The notes under the pieces are model-generated. The model did not search any database. It worked only from the letters and a program-made list of their open reading frames with translations, and had not been told where the DNA came from. This document shows, one piece after another, positions 1 to 9,295 of a stretch of DNA of 64,000 bases. A program made the translations under genes and the position numbers. Source of the stretch: Lichenicola sp965198575 (lineage in GTDB: Bacteria > Pseudomonadota > Alphaproteobacteria > Acetobacterales > Acetobacteraceae); contig NZ_OZ240671.1 in the NCBI RefSeq assembly GCF_965198575.1, positions 3,844,001 through 3,908,000 of the forward strand. Direction: 5' to 3'. Each line of letters starts with the position of its first letter. The stretch's first letter is position 1.

Positions 1-2018
1 TGTACCTCCTCGGCATAGCGCATCTTGTTCTGAGCCGTGACCAGCAGAAGATCGTGGGACTGGATCTTGAGGCCGTAATCCTTCGGTGTAGAGCCGAGAG
101 CTGCCATGTGATCCAGCTGCTCCCGCAGGTCCTCCGCAGCTTTAGCAACGTGCCGGAACCACTCGATCATATCGTCTGTGGTGTAGAGCCGGCAGAGGTC
201 GACGTAGCCCGGACGGTATCCGAACCAACGCCCCATCTGCATCAGGCTGTCATAAGCCAAAGACTGGCGGAGAAAGTAGCTTACGCTGAGACCCTCAAGT
301 GTCAGGCCTCGGGAAAGCTTATCGCCGCCGATCGCGATGACGTTCAGCCCGTGGTCCTTCGCCGCTTCGTAGTCCAGCGGCTCCGAGATCTGGCTGTTGA
401 CAAGTCTTGGAACGATTTTCTCGACCGCCGCCGCCAGCTCGGGCTCCACAGCGTTCCAGTTCAGCGGGGTGGCGTCCCGGCCATACGCCGTATCAGCTAC
501 CAGAGTCGTAGTCGGTTCGAAGTCGTCCTCCCAAAGACGCTTCATCCGCTCGATCAGCGCATCCGTGCCGGTGCGATACCGCAGCTGACGGGCGACATCC
601 TTAAACCAAGTGTCGACCTCGCCGTGGACGAGAAGCTGAACGGCAGTAAAGCGAGATACATGGATCAGCATGGAATTATGAGCCGTCGGATTACCGCGGG
701 CCCGCCGCGCGGCACACACAAGAATGAAGGCCAGAATGGCGTCCTCAAGTGATGGCGGAATACGACGTTCGTTCCCGAAAAGCGGCAAGAAGTCACTCCT
801 GTGGGGCGCGGCAATCCAGCCTTCGACTACCTGATCAACCGGGCGAGTCAGTGGCAGGGGCGGCGGAACCTCGCCGCTGGTATCCCCGTTGATGCCGAAC
901 AGCGCGGCCGGCCCGATGTAATTGCTTGGAGCCGACAGGTTCACGATAAAGCTCTTGGGGAAGAGATCAGCGCCGAACCGCTCCGCCGTGCGCTCGTCGT
1001 GGATGAGGATGTTTGCAAAGGGCGTCGCGGTGTAGGCGACGTAGGCAGACCGGTCGAAGGCATCGAGCAGGGCGCGAATCTGGCCGTTGATGCGGGTCGG
1101 TTCGTAGTCCGGGTCCGGAACGCCGTCATCAAAGTCCTGGTCGCCAGTATCGACCGATGCCTGATCAGCCTCGTCATCGATCACTAGGAGGGGAACGGTC
1201 CGGGTGTCACCACGTCTTACAAGAAAATCCCGAACCCATGTATTGAGATTACGTAGTACGCTGCCGTTCTTTTTGATTACGAGGAGTAGGGCATGCTCGC
1301 CCGGGCCGGTGCCCTGGGCTTCGACGCGGTTGCGATTAAAGTCTCCGTTGATTGCCTGATTCGTGATGAAGTCGGCATGCAGGTTCTGATTGATGTGACC
1401 TACGCCGATCGTCTCCCGTGGAGTGCCGTCTGGCACGGGCAGCGTCGAAAAGCCCAAAAAGTCGCGGTCGAGCCGCTGCTGAGTTTGTTTACGCAGCGCG
1501 TTATGCATGCCGGCCAGAACGACGATCAGCCGATAGCCTGAGTCCGCAGCTTTACAGATCAGTCCGGTATAGTTGGCCGTCTTGCCGCTCTGAACGTGGC
1601 CGACCACGAGGCCGCGGCGGTCCCAGGGACCGGTCCGCTGCGGATCCTCGAGCTGCTCGAGGATCTGATCAGTTGCGTCACCAAGCCCGTCCACGGCCGC
1701 GGTGCCCCAGCCTTCATAGTCAATCAGGTAATCATGGTATCTGCGAAAAAACGGACCGGTGCGCTGCCGCTCTCCGAAGTACCAGCGGACATGCCCTGTC
1801 TCATCAACCAATTTAGTCGTGCGCCCGATCGTAACGGCCGTACGGGCCTCAAGTTCAACGAGCGCGCTTACCCGGTTGAATTTCCCGGCGGCGCCCAGAA
1901 AGTCGGCGGCGTCGTCGATAGCCTTCGAAAGATCGGCGCGATCATAGGGCCCAATGGCCTGACGCGATTTCAGACGTCGCTGAGCGACTGAAATTACCTC
2001 ACCTGCTGAGTCTTCCAA
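1..2018 (-). CDS. Z1 domain-containing ATPase/helicase-like protein (3' end cut off)
   Basis: The minus strand is open from a TTG at 2018 to the window edge, giving about 672 residues. I chose the TTG because an AAGGGA Shine-Dalgarno precedes it; the nearer ATGs are in frames that stop at once. Residues 140-147 are a Walker A (GHVQSGKT), 281-285 a DEAD-like Walker B (DDEAD), about 329-336 the TATPFAN motif, and near the end come GGDKLSRGLTLEG and MGRWFGYRPGY, which are hallmarks of the Z1 domain. Z1 proteins occur next to MORC/MutL-type ATPases in restriction-modification-like clusters, and here the MORC-like gene ends 24 bases upstream, so the two are probably co-transcribed. The biochemical role is inferred: nucleic-acid translocation in DNA defence. 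Confidence 0.85.
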   Translation of the reverse strand, partial: MEDSAGEVISVAQRRLKSRQAIGPYDRADLSKAIDDAADFLGAAGKFNRVSALVELEARTAVTIGRTTKLVDETGHVRWYFGERQRTGPFFRRYHDYLIDYEGWGTAAVDGLGDATDQILEQLEDPQRTGPWDRRGLVVGHVQSGKTANYTGLICKAADSGYRLIVVLAGMHNALRKQTQQRLDRDFLGFSTLPVPDGTPRETIGVGHINQNLHADFITNQAINGDFNRNRVEAQGTGPGEHALLLVIKKNGSVLRNLNTWVRDFLVRRGDTRTVPLLVIDDEADQASVDTGDQDFDDGVPDPDYEPTRINGQIRALLDAFDRSAYVAYTATPFANILIHDERTAERFGADLFPKSFIVNLSAPSNYIGPAALFGINGDTSGEVPPPLPLTRPVDQVVEGWIAAPHRSDFLPLFGNERRIPPSLEDAILAFILVCAARRARGNPTAHNSMLIHVSRFTAVQLLVHGEVDTWFKDVARQLRYRTGTDALIERMKRLWEDDFEPTTTLVADTAYGRDATPLNWNAVEPELAAAVEKIVPRLVNSQISEPLDYEAAKDHGLNVIAIGGDKLSRGLTLEGLSVSYFLRQSLAYDSLMQMGRWFGYRPGYVDLCRLYTTDDMIEWFRHVAKAAEDLREQLDHMAALGSTPKDYGLKIQSHDLLLVTAQNKMRYAEEV

Positions 2019-2042
2019 GCATCCGTCCCTTCAAATATGCCA

Positions 2043-3533
2043 TTAGAGGTTTAATGCCAGCATCTCAGCAAAGCCAGGGATTGTGTCGTATGGATCAAGG
2101 CGTGACACCTTCTCAGCCGCGGCTGTCTTCGAAAGGCCCTTGCGCATCAGCATGGCGCCCAGCCCACGTGCGGCCTCGGCCAGATCAGGGTCGATACCGG
2201 AGATCTGATTAGCCTGGATACTCCCTGGCTTCTCGGTCACGTCAAGCCAGATGCGGTCGACAGGGACCGTGCGCTCCGTCAGGGTCAGCAGGCTGTTGAA
2301 AGCTGCACGCTCTGCGGCATCGGTAGGTGTTGCCGCGACCACAGCGGGGTGAGTGCGCCGGATGCGATAGCCGACACGATCGGATGTCTTGGCCGGCTCC
2401 CATATCCGCTCTATTTCCTCGCTCTTCGATCTTGGACCATAGCTGCCCCGATGGACAAACACTTCGCGGGCGTTGCTGCGGATGTCCTCCGCGATCATGC
2501 TCAGACGCTGACGTAATGAGGCTGGAGGTCGCGCGACGGATTTTTTAACGTCGATATTCCAGTCCTGATCGACCGTATTTGGGATGTCGACGCGGATGCG
2601 GCCAAGTCGGCTCGACTCTTCCCGGGTCCACACTCTAGATCCACCCAGCCCCAGCCACCCACCGCCCGCCAGGAGGCGTTTGTTGCGATAGATGTAAAAG
2701 CCCTGCTGCGCGTTCCATCCTGCCGGTCCGCCTGCAGCAAGGTATTCCCCTTCATCCCTGAAGCGGTCGCGATGGGGCAGGGTGAAGCCCCGAACCATAA
2801 CGCGTTCGGTGCCGCTCCCGAGCGCCTGTTCCGGCCGCCGGCGGGTAGACGGGTGGTTCTCCAGGAACGGATCCCACGCCACAACTTTCTGGCCGTTCAG
2901 TCTGATGGTCAGCTGGCGGGCATCACCGTTAAGGAACCGGTGAAACACAAGTGCAAGGTGTTTTTCAAGGGCTCCGATACCCTCAAGAAAACCAGGGTGG
3001 CCAATGACGTCGTCTCGGCGGCCGAAATCGACCAGCTCCCAGATTACAAGGGTCCCGGCCGGCCGGCTGGAAAGAGCCTTGAGGCAGGCCTCGGATCCCG
3101 GAGCAGCCCCTTCAAGTAGTTCCCAGGCGTCCGACACATCGCGGATATAGTCGAGATCCCACCTCAGCACCGAGCACCGCCCAGCCTGCAGGCTGGCAAC
3201 AGTCAGTCTGCGGCATTGCGAGAGAGAGGCGGTCTTCAGGCCCAGCCCAAACCGACCCAGATCTGCAGCATCCCGGATTTGGTGGGGACCGGCGCCTCCG
3301 AATCTCATCGCCAGCTCGAGCTCCGAGTCGGTCATTCCACGACCGTTGTCGAGGATCGAGATCCTGGGTACACCGCCACCCCACTCAAAGGTGACCTCGA
3401 CAACCGCGGCGCCGGCCGTAATGCTGTTGTCGATCAGATCCGCAATCGCTGTCTTCAGGGAGTAGCCGATACCCCGAAGTGATCCGATCAGGGCGGCGGC
3501 GGAAGGTGAGACGATTCGGGATGGTGCACGCAC
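2043..3533 (-). CDS. MORC/MutL-type GHKL ATPase
   Basis: A 496-residue protein starting at GTG 3533. It carries the Bergerat ATP-binding fold: N box DLIDNS (residues 32-37), G1 box DNGRGM (62-67) and G2 box GRFGLGLKTAS (93-103). This combination in a short N-terminal domain followed by an unrelated S5-like and C-terminal part is typical of prokaryotic MORC-like ATPases, known in clusters with Z1, Vsr and cytosine methyltransferase genes. The start lies only 41 bases from the divergent endonuclease gene, so both transcription units must share a small control region. ATPase activity is well supported; the role in restriction or repair is inferred from neighbours. Confidence 0.85.
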   Translation of the reverse strand: MRAPSRIVSPSAAALIGSLRGIGYSLKTAIADLIDNSITAGAAVVEVTFEWGGGVPRISILDNGRGMTDSELELAMRFGGAGPHQIRDAADLGRFGLGLKTASLSQCRRLTVASLQAGRCSVLRWDLDYIRDVSDAWELLEGAAPGSEACLKALSSRPAGTLVIWELVDFGRRDDVIGHPGFLEGIGALEKHLALVFHRFLNGDARQLTIRLNGQKVVAWDPFLENHPSTRRRPEQALGSGTERVMVRGFTLPHRDRFRDEGEYLAAGGPAGWNAQQGFYIYRNKRLLAGGGWLGLGGSRVWTREESSRLGRIRVDIPNTVDQDWNIDVKKSVARPPASLRQRLSMIAEDIRSNAREVFVHRGSYGPRSKSEEIERIWEPAKTSDRVGYRIRRTHPAVVAATPTDAAERAAFNSLLTLTERTVPVDRIWLDVTEKPGSIQANQISGIDPDLAEAARGLGAMLMRKGLSKTAAAEKVSRLDPYDTIPGFAEMLALNL

Positions 3534-3574
3534 CAGCAGACCCCCCAGAGGTAAAGCACAGCGTTATCGTTACC

Positions 3575-4015
3575 ATGGAGGGGTCAGCCGACAACCTTCT
3601 GGTTCGACGAGACGTCCATACTCTGGCGCAGCGATCTTTCAACATGTCCCGCATTCGAGGAAAGGACACTAAGCCTGAACTCGCTCTTGCTGAGCGTATG
3701 GCACTGAAGGGCTGGGTATGGGAAAGCCATACCCGGGACCTGCCCGGCCGCCCGGACTTCGTCTTCCGGGAACAAAAAGTCGCAATCTTCGTGGACGGGG
3801 ACTTCTGGCACGGCTGGCAGTTCTCTACCTGGAGCCACAAGCTCTCGGCGGCGTGGAAAACCAAGATATCTGCAAACCGCCTGCGGGACCGCCGCAACCG
3901 CCGGGCGCTACGCGCTCTTGGCTACCGCGTTATCAGGGTCTGGGAACACCAGCTGAAACGCGACGCCACCCGGTGCGTCCGACGTATTGCCGTGGCACTT
4001 CGGGAGGCGGCCTGA
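3575..4015 (+). CDS. vsr: Vsr-family very short patch repair / DNA endonuclease
   Basis: A 146-residue protein from ATG 3575 with the Vsr layout: RSFNMSRIRGKDTKPE (residues 20-35), LPGRPDF with the predicted metal-binding Asp61, FVDGDFWHG (72-80), and an ALGYRVIRVWEHQL strand near the end. Family members nick DNA at mismatches made by deamination of 5-methylcytosine. Here the gene precedes a cytosine methyltransferase, the classical pairing. The protein belongs to the DGDFWHG subgroup rather than the THGCFWH form of E. coli, so substrate preference may differ. ATG 3521 is an alternative start, but it would overlap the divergent ATPase gene. Confidence 0.88.
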   Translation: MEGSADNLLVRRDVHTLAQRSFNMSRIRGKDTKPELALAERMALKGWVWESHTRDLPGRPDFVFREQKVAIFVDGDFWHGWQFSTWSHKLSAAWKTKISANRLRDRRNRRALRALGYRVIRVWEHQLKRDATRCVRRIAVALREAA

Positions 4016-4058
4016 CGGTACGGCCTGGCTTTTCGCCAGGGGCGTGCTAGATAGCCTC

Positions 4059-5084
4059 ATGGGATTTACTTATCTAGATATGTTCTGCGGCGGAGGGGGC
4101 TCGAGTGAGGGCGCCCGGCTGGCCGGTGGAACCTTGGTCGGCGCTGTCGATGCCTGGGACATTGCTTCTCAGACTCTCAGCGACAATTTTTCGTGTGAGG
4201 CTATCCGGACCTGGCGGATGTGCCCCAATAGCAAGCCGCTTTCGACTTTTCCGAAACACGTTGATCTGCTGCTGGCATCGCCGGAATGTACTAATCACAG
4301 TCCGGCCAAGGGATCTGCACTGCGGTGCGAGGATAGCAAAAACACCGCTAACTACGTGCTGAATTATGCACGCGGCCTCAACCCCCGCTGGCTTGTGATC
4401 GAGAACGTGATCCAGATGCAGGACTGGGCTGGTTACAGGCAGCTTTTCGCCGGCCTTGAGCATCTGGGCTATAACATTGAACCACAGGTCCTGAATGCGG
4501 CCGATTTTGGCGTGCCGCAAAGTCGCAAGCGCCTGTTTATGATGTGCGATAAGAAGCAGCAGCCAAAACGGCTTGTGGTTCCGGAAGAAAACTGTCGCCG
4601 TCCGGCACGCGATATTGTGCAGCTTGACGGTCCGTGGGCCTCAACCGTTCTGGACAACGGTAGGCGGGCAAAAGCGACTCTTGCCCGCTTCCACCGCGGA
4701 GTGGCGGCTCTCGGCAGGAATATACCTTTTTTGATTGTCTACTACGGGTCGGACGGGGCAGGGGGCTGGCAGTCTCTCGACAAGCCGATCCGGACGGTCA
4801 CCACCATTGACCGGTTCGGGCTTGTGACCTGGAAAGGCGGCGTGGCTCACCTGCGAATGCTTCAGGTCGACGAGCTGAAGGCCGCAATGGGATTCCGCTC
4901 GGACTACAAACTCGGAAGAGGCAACAGGCGCGACCGTATTCGGCTTCTTGGTAATGGTGTGTGCCCACCTATGATGCGCAGAGTCATTGAATCTTTGAGA
5001 TCACCCCAGTCTGTGGTGCAAGACGCGCTCCCTGACCGCTACAATCGTCGCAGCGACCCCTGCCCAGTGCCTATGTACGCTTAG
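4059..5084 (+). CDS. DNA (cytosine-5-)-methyltransferase
   Basis: A 341-residue C5 methyltransferase. Motif I is LDMFCGGGGSSEG (residues 6-18, AdoMet binding), motif IV is ASPEC with the predicted nucleophile Cys77, motif VI is IENV (114-117), motif VIII is QSRKRL (154-159), and the C-terminus carries LLGNGVCPP (motif X region). The catalytic motif reads SPEC in place of the commoner PPC. ATG 4059 was chosen because these enzymes begin just before motif I; an in-frame TTG at 3987 would overlap vsr. A small hairpin (4024-4040) sits between vsr and this start. It probably protects host DNA and supplies the mark used by the divergent ATPase/Z1 genes. Confidence 0.9.
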   Translation: MGFTYLDMFCGGGGSSEGARLAGGTLVGAVDAWDIASQTLSDNFSCEAIRTWRMCPNSKPLSTFPKHVDLLLASPECTNHSPAKGSALRCEDSKNTANYVLNYARGLNPRWLVIENVIQMQDWAGYRQLFAGLEHLGYNIEPQVLNAADFGVPQSRKRLFMMCDKKQQPKRLVVPEENCRRPARDIVQLDGPWASTVLDNGRRAKATLARFHRGVAALGRNIPFLIVYYGSDGAGGWQSLDKPIRTVTTIDRFGLVTWKGGVAHLRMLQVDELKAAMGFRSDYKLGRGNRRDRIRLLGNGVCPPMMRRVIESLRSPQSVVQDALPDRYNRRSDPCPVPMYA

Positions 5085-5249
5085 TCCTGAAGGCGATCCA
5101 CAACCGCATGATCTCCTGCGTTCAGCATATGCGCCTCCGGGCTGGATGTAGCCTCTGGCGCGAGACTACCTCACGTTACGCTACAACTTCGTCCTGGTTG
5201 TGGCGCTCGATACCACTAGCCCTCACAGTCACCACTTACCCTTGCTGTT

Positions 5250-5870
5250 CTAGCCGGCAGTGTAGTGCATCGTATCCCGAGGCTTGCGTCCAACCAGCCA
5301 GGACGGATCAGGTAGTGTGTCGTCGTCTACTCTAATGATGAGCTTGTCTCGACGGCCGTTCTCGAGAATACAATCTGCCTGGATAAATCCCGGAATGAAC
5401 GGTTCCACTGCAAAACACTCGGATATCACCGGCTGTCCCCGCCGCGAGAACGTCCCATTTACGATCAGCCCAAGCGCGTATGCGCGCTCGGCATCGATAC
5501 TGTGCAACACACCGTCCTGTAGCTCATGCAAAACATACATGTCGCAGCGTGCATCACGGACCGCATAACCTAAGACCGGAAGATAGTCCCACCCGAGATC
5601 TGTCACGCTGCCGCGCCCTTCATCCCATCCTATCACCGGATGAGCCGCGACTGAGCCTGTTATGTCTGAGGCAAGCGGCAGGTCGACTGGATGGGCGACC
5701 ATAGCAGCAGGCGGGGAAGATATGTGATTAGAACCCTCGAGTTCAGCTACATGCGACTCGTCCAGCTCGGTAATCTTCGACATATGACGCAGGGTGCCAA
5801 TTTCCTGAATGAAGCCGGCAACGTCGAGGCAAACGCTGCGCCTGTCAAGGATATGGATGACAACGCCCAC
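5250..5870 (-). CDS. Hypothetical protein beside the methyltransferase
   Basis: A 206-residue frame that I do not recognise. GTG 5870 is chosen because AAAGGAGA lies seven bases upstream; a longer ATG frame to 5996 lacks a ribosome site. The protein is acidic in the middle and ends with a compact segment (DCILENGRRDKLIIRVDDDTL, then WLVGRKPRD). It has no signal peptide or membrane segment. It converges on the methyltransferase gene and ends 165 bases from it. The unit between methyltransferase and IS nest could be a defence accessory or simple cargo; nothing in the sequence decides. Confidence 0.55.
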   Translation of the reverse strand: MGVVIHILDRRSVCLDVAGFIQEIGTLRHMSKITELDESHVAELEGSNHISSPPAAMVAHPVDLPLASDITGSVAAHPVIGWDEGRGSVTDLGWDYLPVLGYAVRDARCDMYVLHELQDGVLHSIDAERAYALGLIVNGTFSRRGQPVISECFAVEPFIPGFIQADCILENGRRDKLIIRVDDDTLPDPSWLVGRKPRDTMHYTAG

Positions 5871-6241
5871 CGTCACTCTCCTTTGTGTCGAGACCCAAAA
5901 CGTAGAGAAATTATTGCCAGGGATGACATTACCACCTCCCGCACCCTCTGATATGCCCTTTATCAAAGGATGGGAGGCGCACCCAGGATGACACACTCTT
6001 TTTTCAGGCTGACATCAACTCACGAGCTGCACATGCTGCTGGCCTGTCCGCTCTCGCCGCAATCCCATAGATTGCCACCCCTCGCGCCCAACCGTGCGTA
6101 GAAGTCTGTGACCGGCCAGCGGCAGCGCAGAATCGACTTATCACTAGCCACATCGGTTTCAACGGTCTCGCCAGGGTGGAAGACCTCGGTCAACCGGTGC
6201 ACAGCGACTGGAGTACGCCCCTGCGGGTGGACGGTTTCAGG
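5871..6241. other. Stretch without a recognised gene, left flank of IS3 element
   Basis: Between the hypothetical gene and the IS3 left inverted repeat I see no recognisable coding region. A minus-strand frame of 88 codons ends at 6020, but it starts inside the IS and resembles no family I know. The IS110-type gene to the right of the IS3 element was probably continuous with the right part of this stretch before insertion. Confidence 0.4.
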
Positions 6242-6297
6242 TGAGCTGCTGCCGGTTTCGTGGACACCGAGATTAGGGTGTTTCACGAGATTGGAGG

Positions 6298-6594
6298 GTG
6301 GAGATGGGACGGCGACAGTTCAGCCGGGAGTTCAAGCTGGAGGCGGTCCGGCTGGTCAAGGAGCGTGGTGTTTCGGTGGTGCAAGCCAGCCGGGATCTGG
6401 ATGTGGGCGAGAACATCCTGCGGCGTTGGATCGAGGAACTCACCGCGGATCCTGGGCAAGCCTTTCCAGGTCAGGGCCAGATCAAGCCGGAGCAGCAGGA
6501 GATCGATCGGCTACGGCGTGAGGTCGCCAAGCTCAAGGCTGAGCGCGACATCCTAAAAAAAGCCGCGGCCTACTTCGCGAGGGAGTCGATATGA
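6298..6594 (+). CDS. IS3-family transposase OrfA
   Basis: A 98-residue protein with an N-terminal HTH of the IS3/IS911 type (RRQFSREFKLEAVRLV, then SRDLDVGENILRRW) and a C-terminal leucine-zipper-like segment (EIDRLRREVAKLKAERDILKKA). Its stop overlaps the orfB ATG (ATGA at 6591-6594). Near the end is a run of seven A residues (6555-6561) read as CTA AAA AAA, a classical -1 slippery site that would fuse it to OrfB. The orfB frame is open through this point. Confidence 0.92.
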   Translation: MEMGRRQFSREFKLEAVRLVKERGVSVVQASRDLDVGENILRRWIEELTADPGQAFPGQGQIKPEQQEIDRLRREVAKLKAERDILKKAAAYFARESI

Positions 6595-7451
6595 AGTTCG
6601 GCTTTGTCGCGAAACACCGAGGGATCTGGCCAGTGCGGTGGCTTTGCGACGCGCTCGGTGTCTCGCGCAGTGGTTTTCATGCCTGGCTGTCCCGGTCGCC
6701 CAGCATCCGGGCACGCAGCGATCAGCTTCCTGGTGTCAAGGTCAAGGCCAGCTTCGTCGGCAGCGACCGGACCTATGGCGCCCGGCGGGTCTGGCACGAC
6801 GTGCTGGCCAAAGGGGCCGCATGCGGGTTGCACCGTGTCGAGCGGCTGATGCGGGAGCAGGCCTTGCGGGCACGGCCACGCCGTCGGGGTCTGCCCTTGG
6901 ACAAGGGCACCCGGAACGAGACGGCGGACAACGTGCTGGACCGGCAGTTCGAGGCCGCGGCGCCGAACCAGAAGTGGATCGCCGACTTCACCTACATCTG
7001 GACCGCCGAGGGCTGGCTCTACGAGGCGGCCGTCATCGACCTGTTCTCACGCCGGGTGGTCGGCTGGTCGATGAGCGCCACCATGGCCGCCCAACTCGTC
7101 GCAGATGCATTGACAATGGCGATCTGGCGCCGCGGTAAGCCGGACGCGCTGCTGCACCACTCGGATCAGGGCAGCCAATACAGCAGTGAGCAGTTCCAGA
7201 AGCTGCTGGCCGACCATGGCGTCACCTGCAGCATGAGCCGGTCCGGCAATGTCTGGGACAACGCGGCGATGGAGAGCTTCTTCTCCTCGCTGAAAACCGA
7301 GCGGACAGCCTGCAAGGTGTATCGCACTCGGGACTAGGCCCGGGCCGATGTGTTCGACTACATCGAGCGGTTCTACAATCCGCGGCGACGCCACTCGACC
7401 AGCGGCTATCTCAGCCCTATGGAGTTCGAGCGGATCAAGGCGTCAGCTTAA
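6591..7451 (+). pseudogene. IS3-family transposase OrfB with internal amber stop
   Basis: The integrase core is clear: WIADFTYIWT (first Asp), HHSDQGSQYSS (second Asp) and NAAMESFFSSLKTE (Glu). The frame is interrupted by TAG at 7335-7337, directly after CKVYRTRD. The same frame then continues for another 38 codons with the standard IS3 C-terminus (DVFDYIERFYNPRRRHST) to TAA 7449-7451. The single nonsense codon removes the final helix region, so this copy is probably inactive. All three catalytic residues are still upstream of the stop, so residual activity cannot be excluded. Confidence 0.9.
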
Positions 7452-7482
7452 GCTGCGTGTCCACAGAACCGGCAGCAGCTCA

Positions 7483-8502
7483 ATCGTCGCAGCCCGCATC
7501 TCAAAGCGCTCTCCGCTGCGAAGCACCGCGCAGACGATCCGCGCCATTTTGGCCGCACGCGCCACCACCACGGTATTCGCTTGGGCACGGCTGATCAGAC
7601 CACGCAGCCAGACACCTATAGGGGTTTCAGCCTTCGACAGCGTCGGCATGGCCGCGCGTGCCCCGTTGATCAGCATCTTGCGCAAATACACGTTGCCGCG
7701 CTTGGTGATACCAACCAGCTTCGGCTTGCCGCCCTTGGTCATCTGCCGGGGCACCAATCCCAGCCATGCTGCCGGGTCCCTGCCGCGCTGACACGTCTGC
7801 CCGCTGCTCATCGCGGCGACATGGGCGGTTGCGTTCAGCTGCCCGATGCCCGGGATCGTGGTCAGCAGTCTGGCTGCCGGGTCCGTGCGCGCCTGTAACG
7901 CGAACTCCTCATCGAAAGCCAGAATACGACGGTCGAGCTCGCGCCACTCCCTGCGCTGGTCTTCGATCAGCAGCCGGATCCGCGGGCTGATAGGGTGGAC
8001 TCGGTTGCGAGCATGGTCTCAACCGCAACTTCCAGCTTGCGCCGCCCCTGGGGCACGATAACTCCGCGCTCCAGCAGGATGGCACGCATCTGGTTGATGA
8101 GCGCCGTCCGCTCGCCCACCAGCCGGTCTCTTGCGCGATGCAAGCTCTGCATATCGAGCTGCTCTTCACTCTTCAGCTCGATGAACCGCATGGTCGGTCG
8201 GGTCGCCGCCTCAGCGATCGCCTCGGCATCGCGATCATCGTTCTTCTGCGTTTTGACGTAAGGTCGCACATACTAAGGCGACATCAACCGTATCGAATGT
8301 CCCTGCTCATGCAGCCTGCGACCGAGGTGATGGGCTCCACAGCATGCCTCATAGCCATCACGCAGCTCGGCAAACCGGCCGCCAGCTTGACGACACTCTC
8401 CCGGTGCAGCCGCCGTCGCAGCACGACCCGCCCGTCCGCATCCAATCCCCCGACGCTGCAGCTGTTCTTGCCCAGGTCGATCCCCAACACCGCGATCAGC
8501 AT
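7483..8502 (-). pseudogene. IS110-family transposase, frameshifted and interrupted
   Basis: The frame starts at ATG 8502 with VLGIDLGKNSCSV, the RuvC-like DEDD start of IS110 transposases. It shifts frame near 8350, hits TAG at 8273-8275 inside the conserved MSP-YVRPYVKTQKND motif, and shifts again near 7990. It ends in the Transposase_20 domain (GIGQLNATAHVAAM, then DPAAWLGLVPRQ and KRGNVYLRKMLINGARA). The 3' end is cut by the IS3 element at 7482. At least two frameshifts and a stop make this a pseudogene. Upstream, its left end abuts an IS630 fragment. Confidence 0.88.
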
Positions 8503-8564
8503 CCACCAGCTCCTTCCTCCGGTTGCCCGTCAGCCTACCGCTTCAGGGGAGTGGGGCGGGCCAT

Positions 8565-9173
8565 CCCCTAAAAACAGCACACGCCAGCGAGCAGGAGCGG
8601 TCGGACGTAGCCGTCCGCAGGCAGGCTTGGTTCGACGCCCAGCCGGATCTCGACCCCGCCCGTCTGGTCTTCATCGATGAAATCGGTGCTTCCACCAAGA
8701 TGGCGCGCCTGCGCGGACGCGCCCGGCGTGGTCACCGCTGCCGCGCGCCTGTCCCGCACGGGCACTGGAAAACCACCACCTTCACGGGCGCACTTCGGCT
8801 CTCCGGCATGACGGCACCGATGGTGCTTGACGGTCCGATGAATGCCGAGGCGTTCCAAGCCTATATCCAGCGGGTGCTCGTCGCGACGCTGCGCTCAGAC
8901 GACATCGTCGTGATGGACAACTTGGCTGCCCATAAAAGTGTCGCCGTCCGCACCATGATCGAAGCTGCGGGCGCCACGCTGCGCTACCAGCCGCCCTACT
9001 CACAGGACTTCAACCCGATCGAGAACGCGTCCGCCAAGCTGAAGGCAGTGCTGCGCAAGGCAGCCGCTCGGACCATCGATGACCTCTGGAACGCCATTCG
9101 CGACGCGCTCCCAACCTTCAGCCAACGCGAGTGCGAAAACTACTTCACCGCTGTAGGATACGAGCCGGAATGA
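8565..9173 (+). pseudogene. IS630-family transposase, 5'-truncated
   Basis: The reading frame begins abruptly at the segment LKTAHASEQER, which in IS630 proteins lies just after the N-terminal HTH domains. It continues through the DDE_3 core: FIDEIGAST (Asp), VMDNLAAHK (Asp) and NPIENASAKLKAVLRKAA (Glu). The N-terminal half is missing, and the sequence before 8565 belongs to the IS110 side, so the IS630 copy was probably split by the IS110 insertion. The missing half was not found to the left within the window. Confidence 0.85.
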
Positions 9174-9295
9174 TCAGACTCTGCTCTAGAACTCGTTAAC
9201 CCGGCATACGCGTCCGCCTGCATGATGCCGCGTAGCAACGACGCAAGCCAGAACACGACTTAGTTTCAGCCGGCAGTGCACCGTCATGTCTGGAC

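Larger units (their letters stand above)
6242..7482 (+). mobile_element. IS3-family insertion sequence, complete ends
   Basis: The element is 1241 bases long and bounded by near-perfect inverted repeats of about 26 bases: 6242-6267 begins TGAGCTGCTGCCGGTT, and 7457-7482 is its complement with two or three mismatches. It contains orfA and orfB in the usual -1 relation. The flanking bases (AGG on the left, ATC on the right) show no 3-4 bp target duplication, so the present flanks may not both be original. It lies in the 3' end of an IS110-type transposase gene. Confidence 0.9.

Noticed and set aside
4024..4040. Small hairpin CCTGGC-TTTTC-GCCAGG before the methyltransferase.
   Set aside because: Only six base pairs and no T tract after it; could be chance, so not listed as a regulatory site.
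6020..6286. An 88-codon minus-strand frame crossing the IS3 left end.
   Set aside because: It starts inside the IS inverted-repeat region and resembles no known protein; likely chance.
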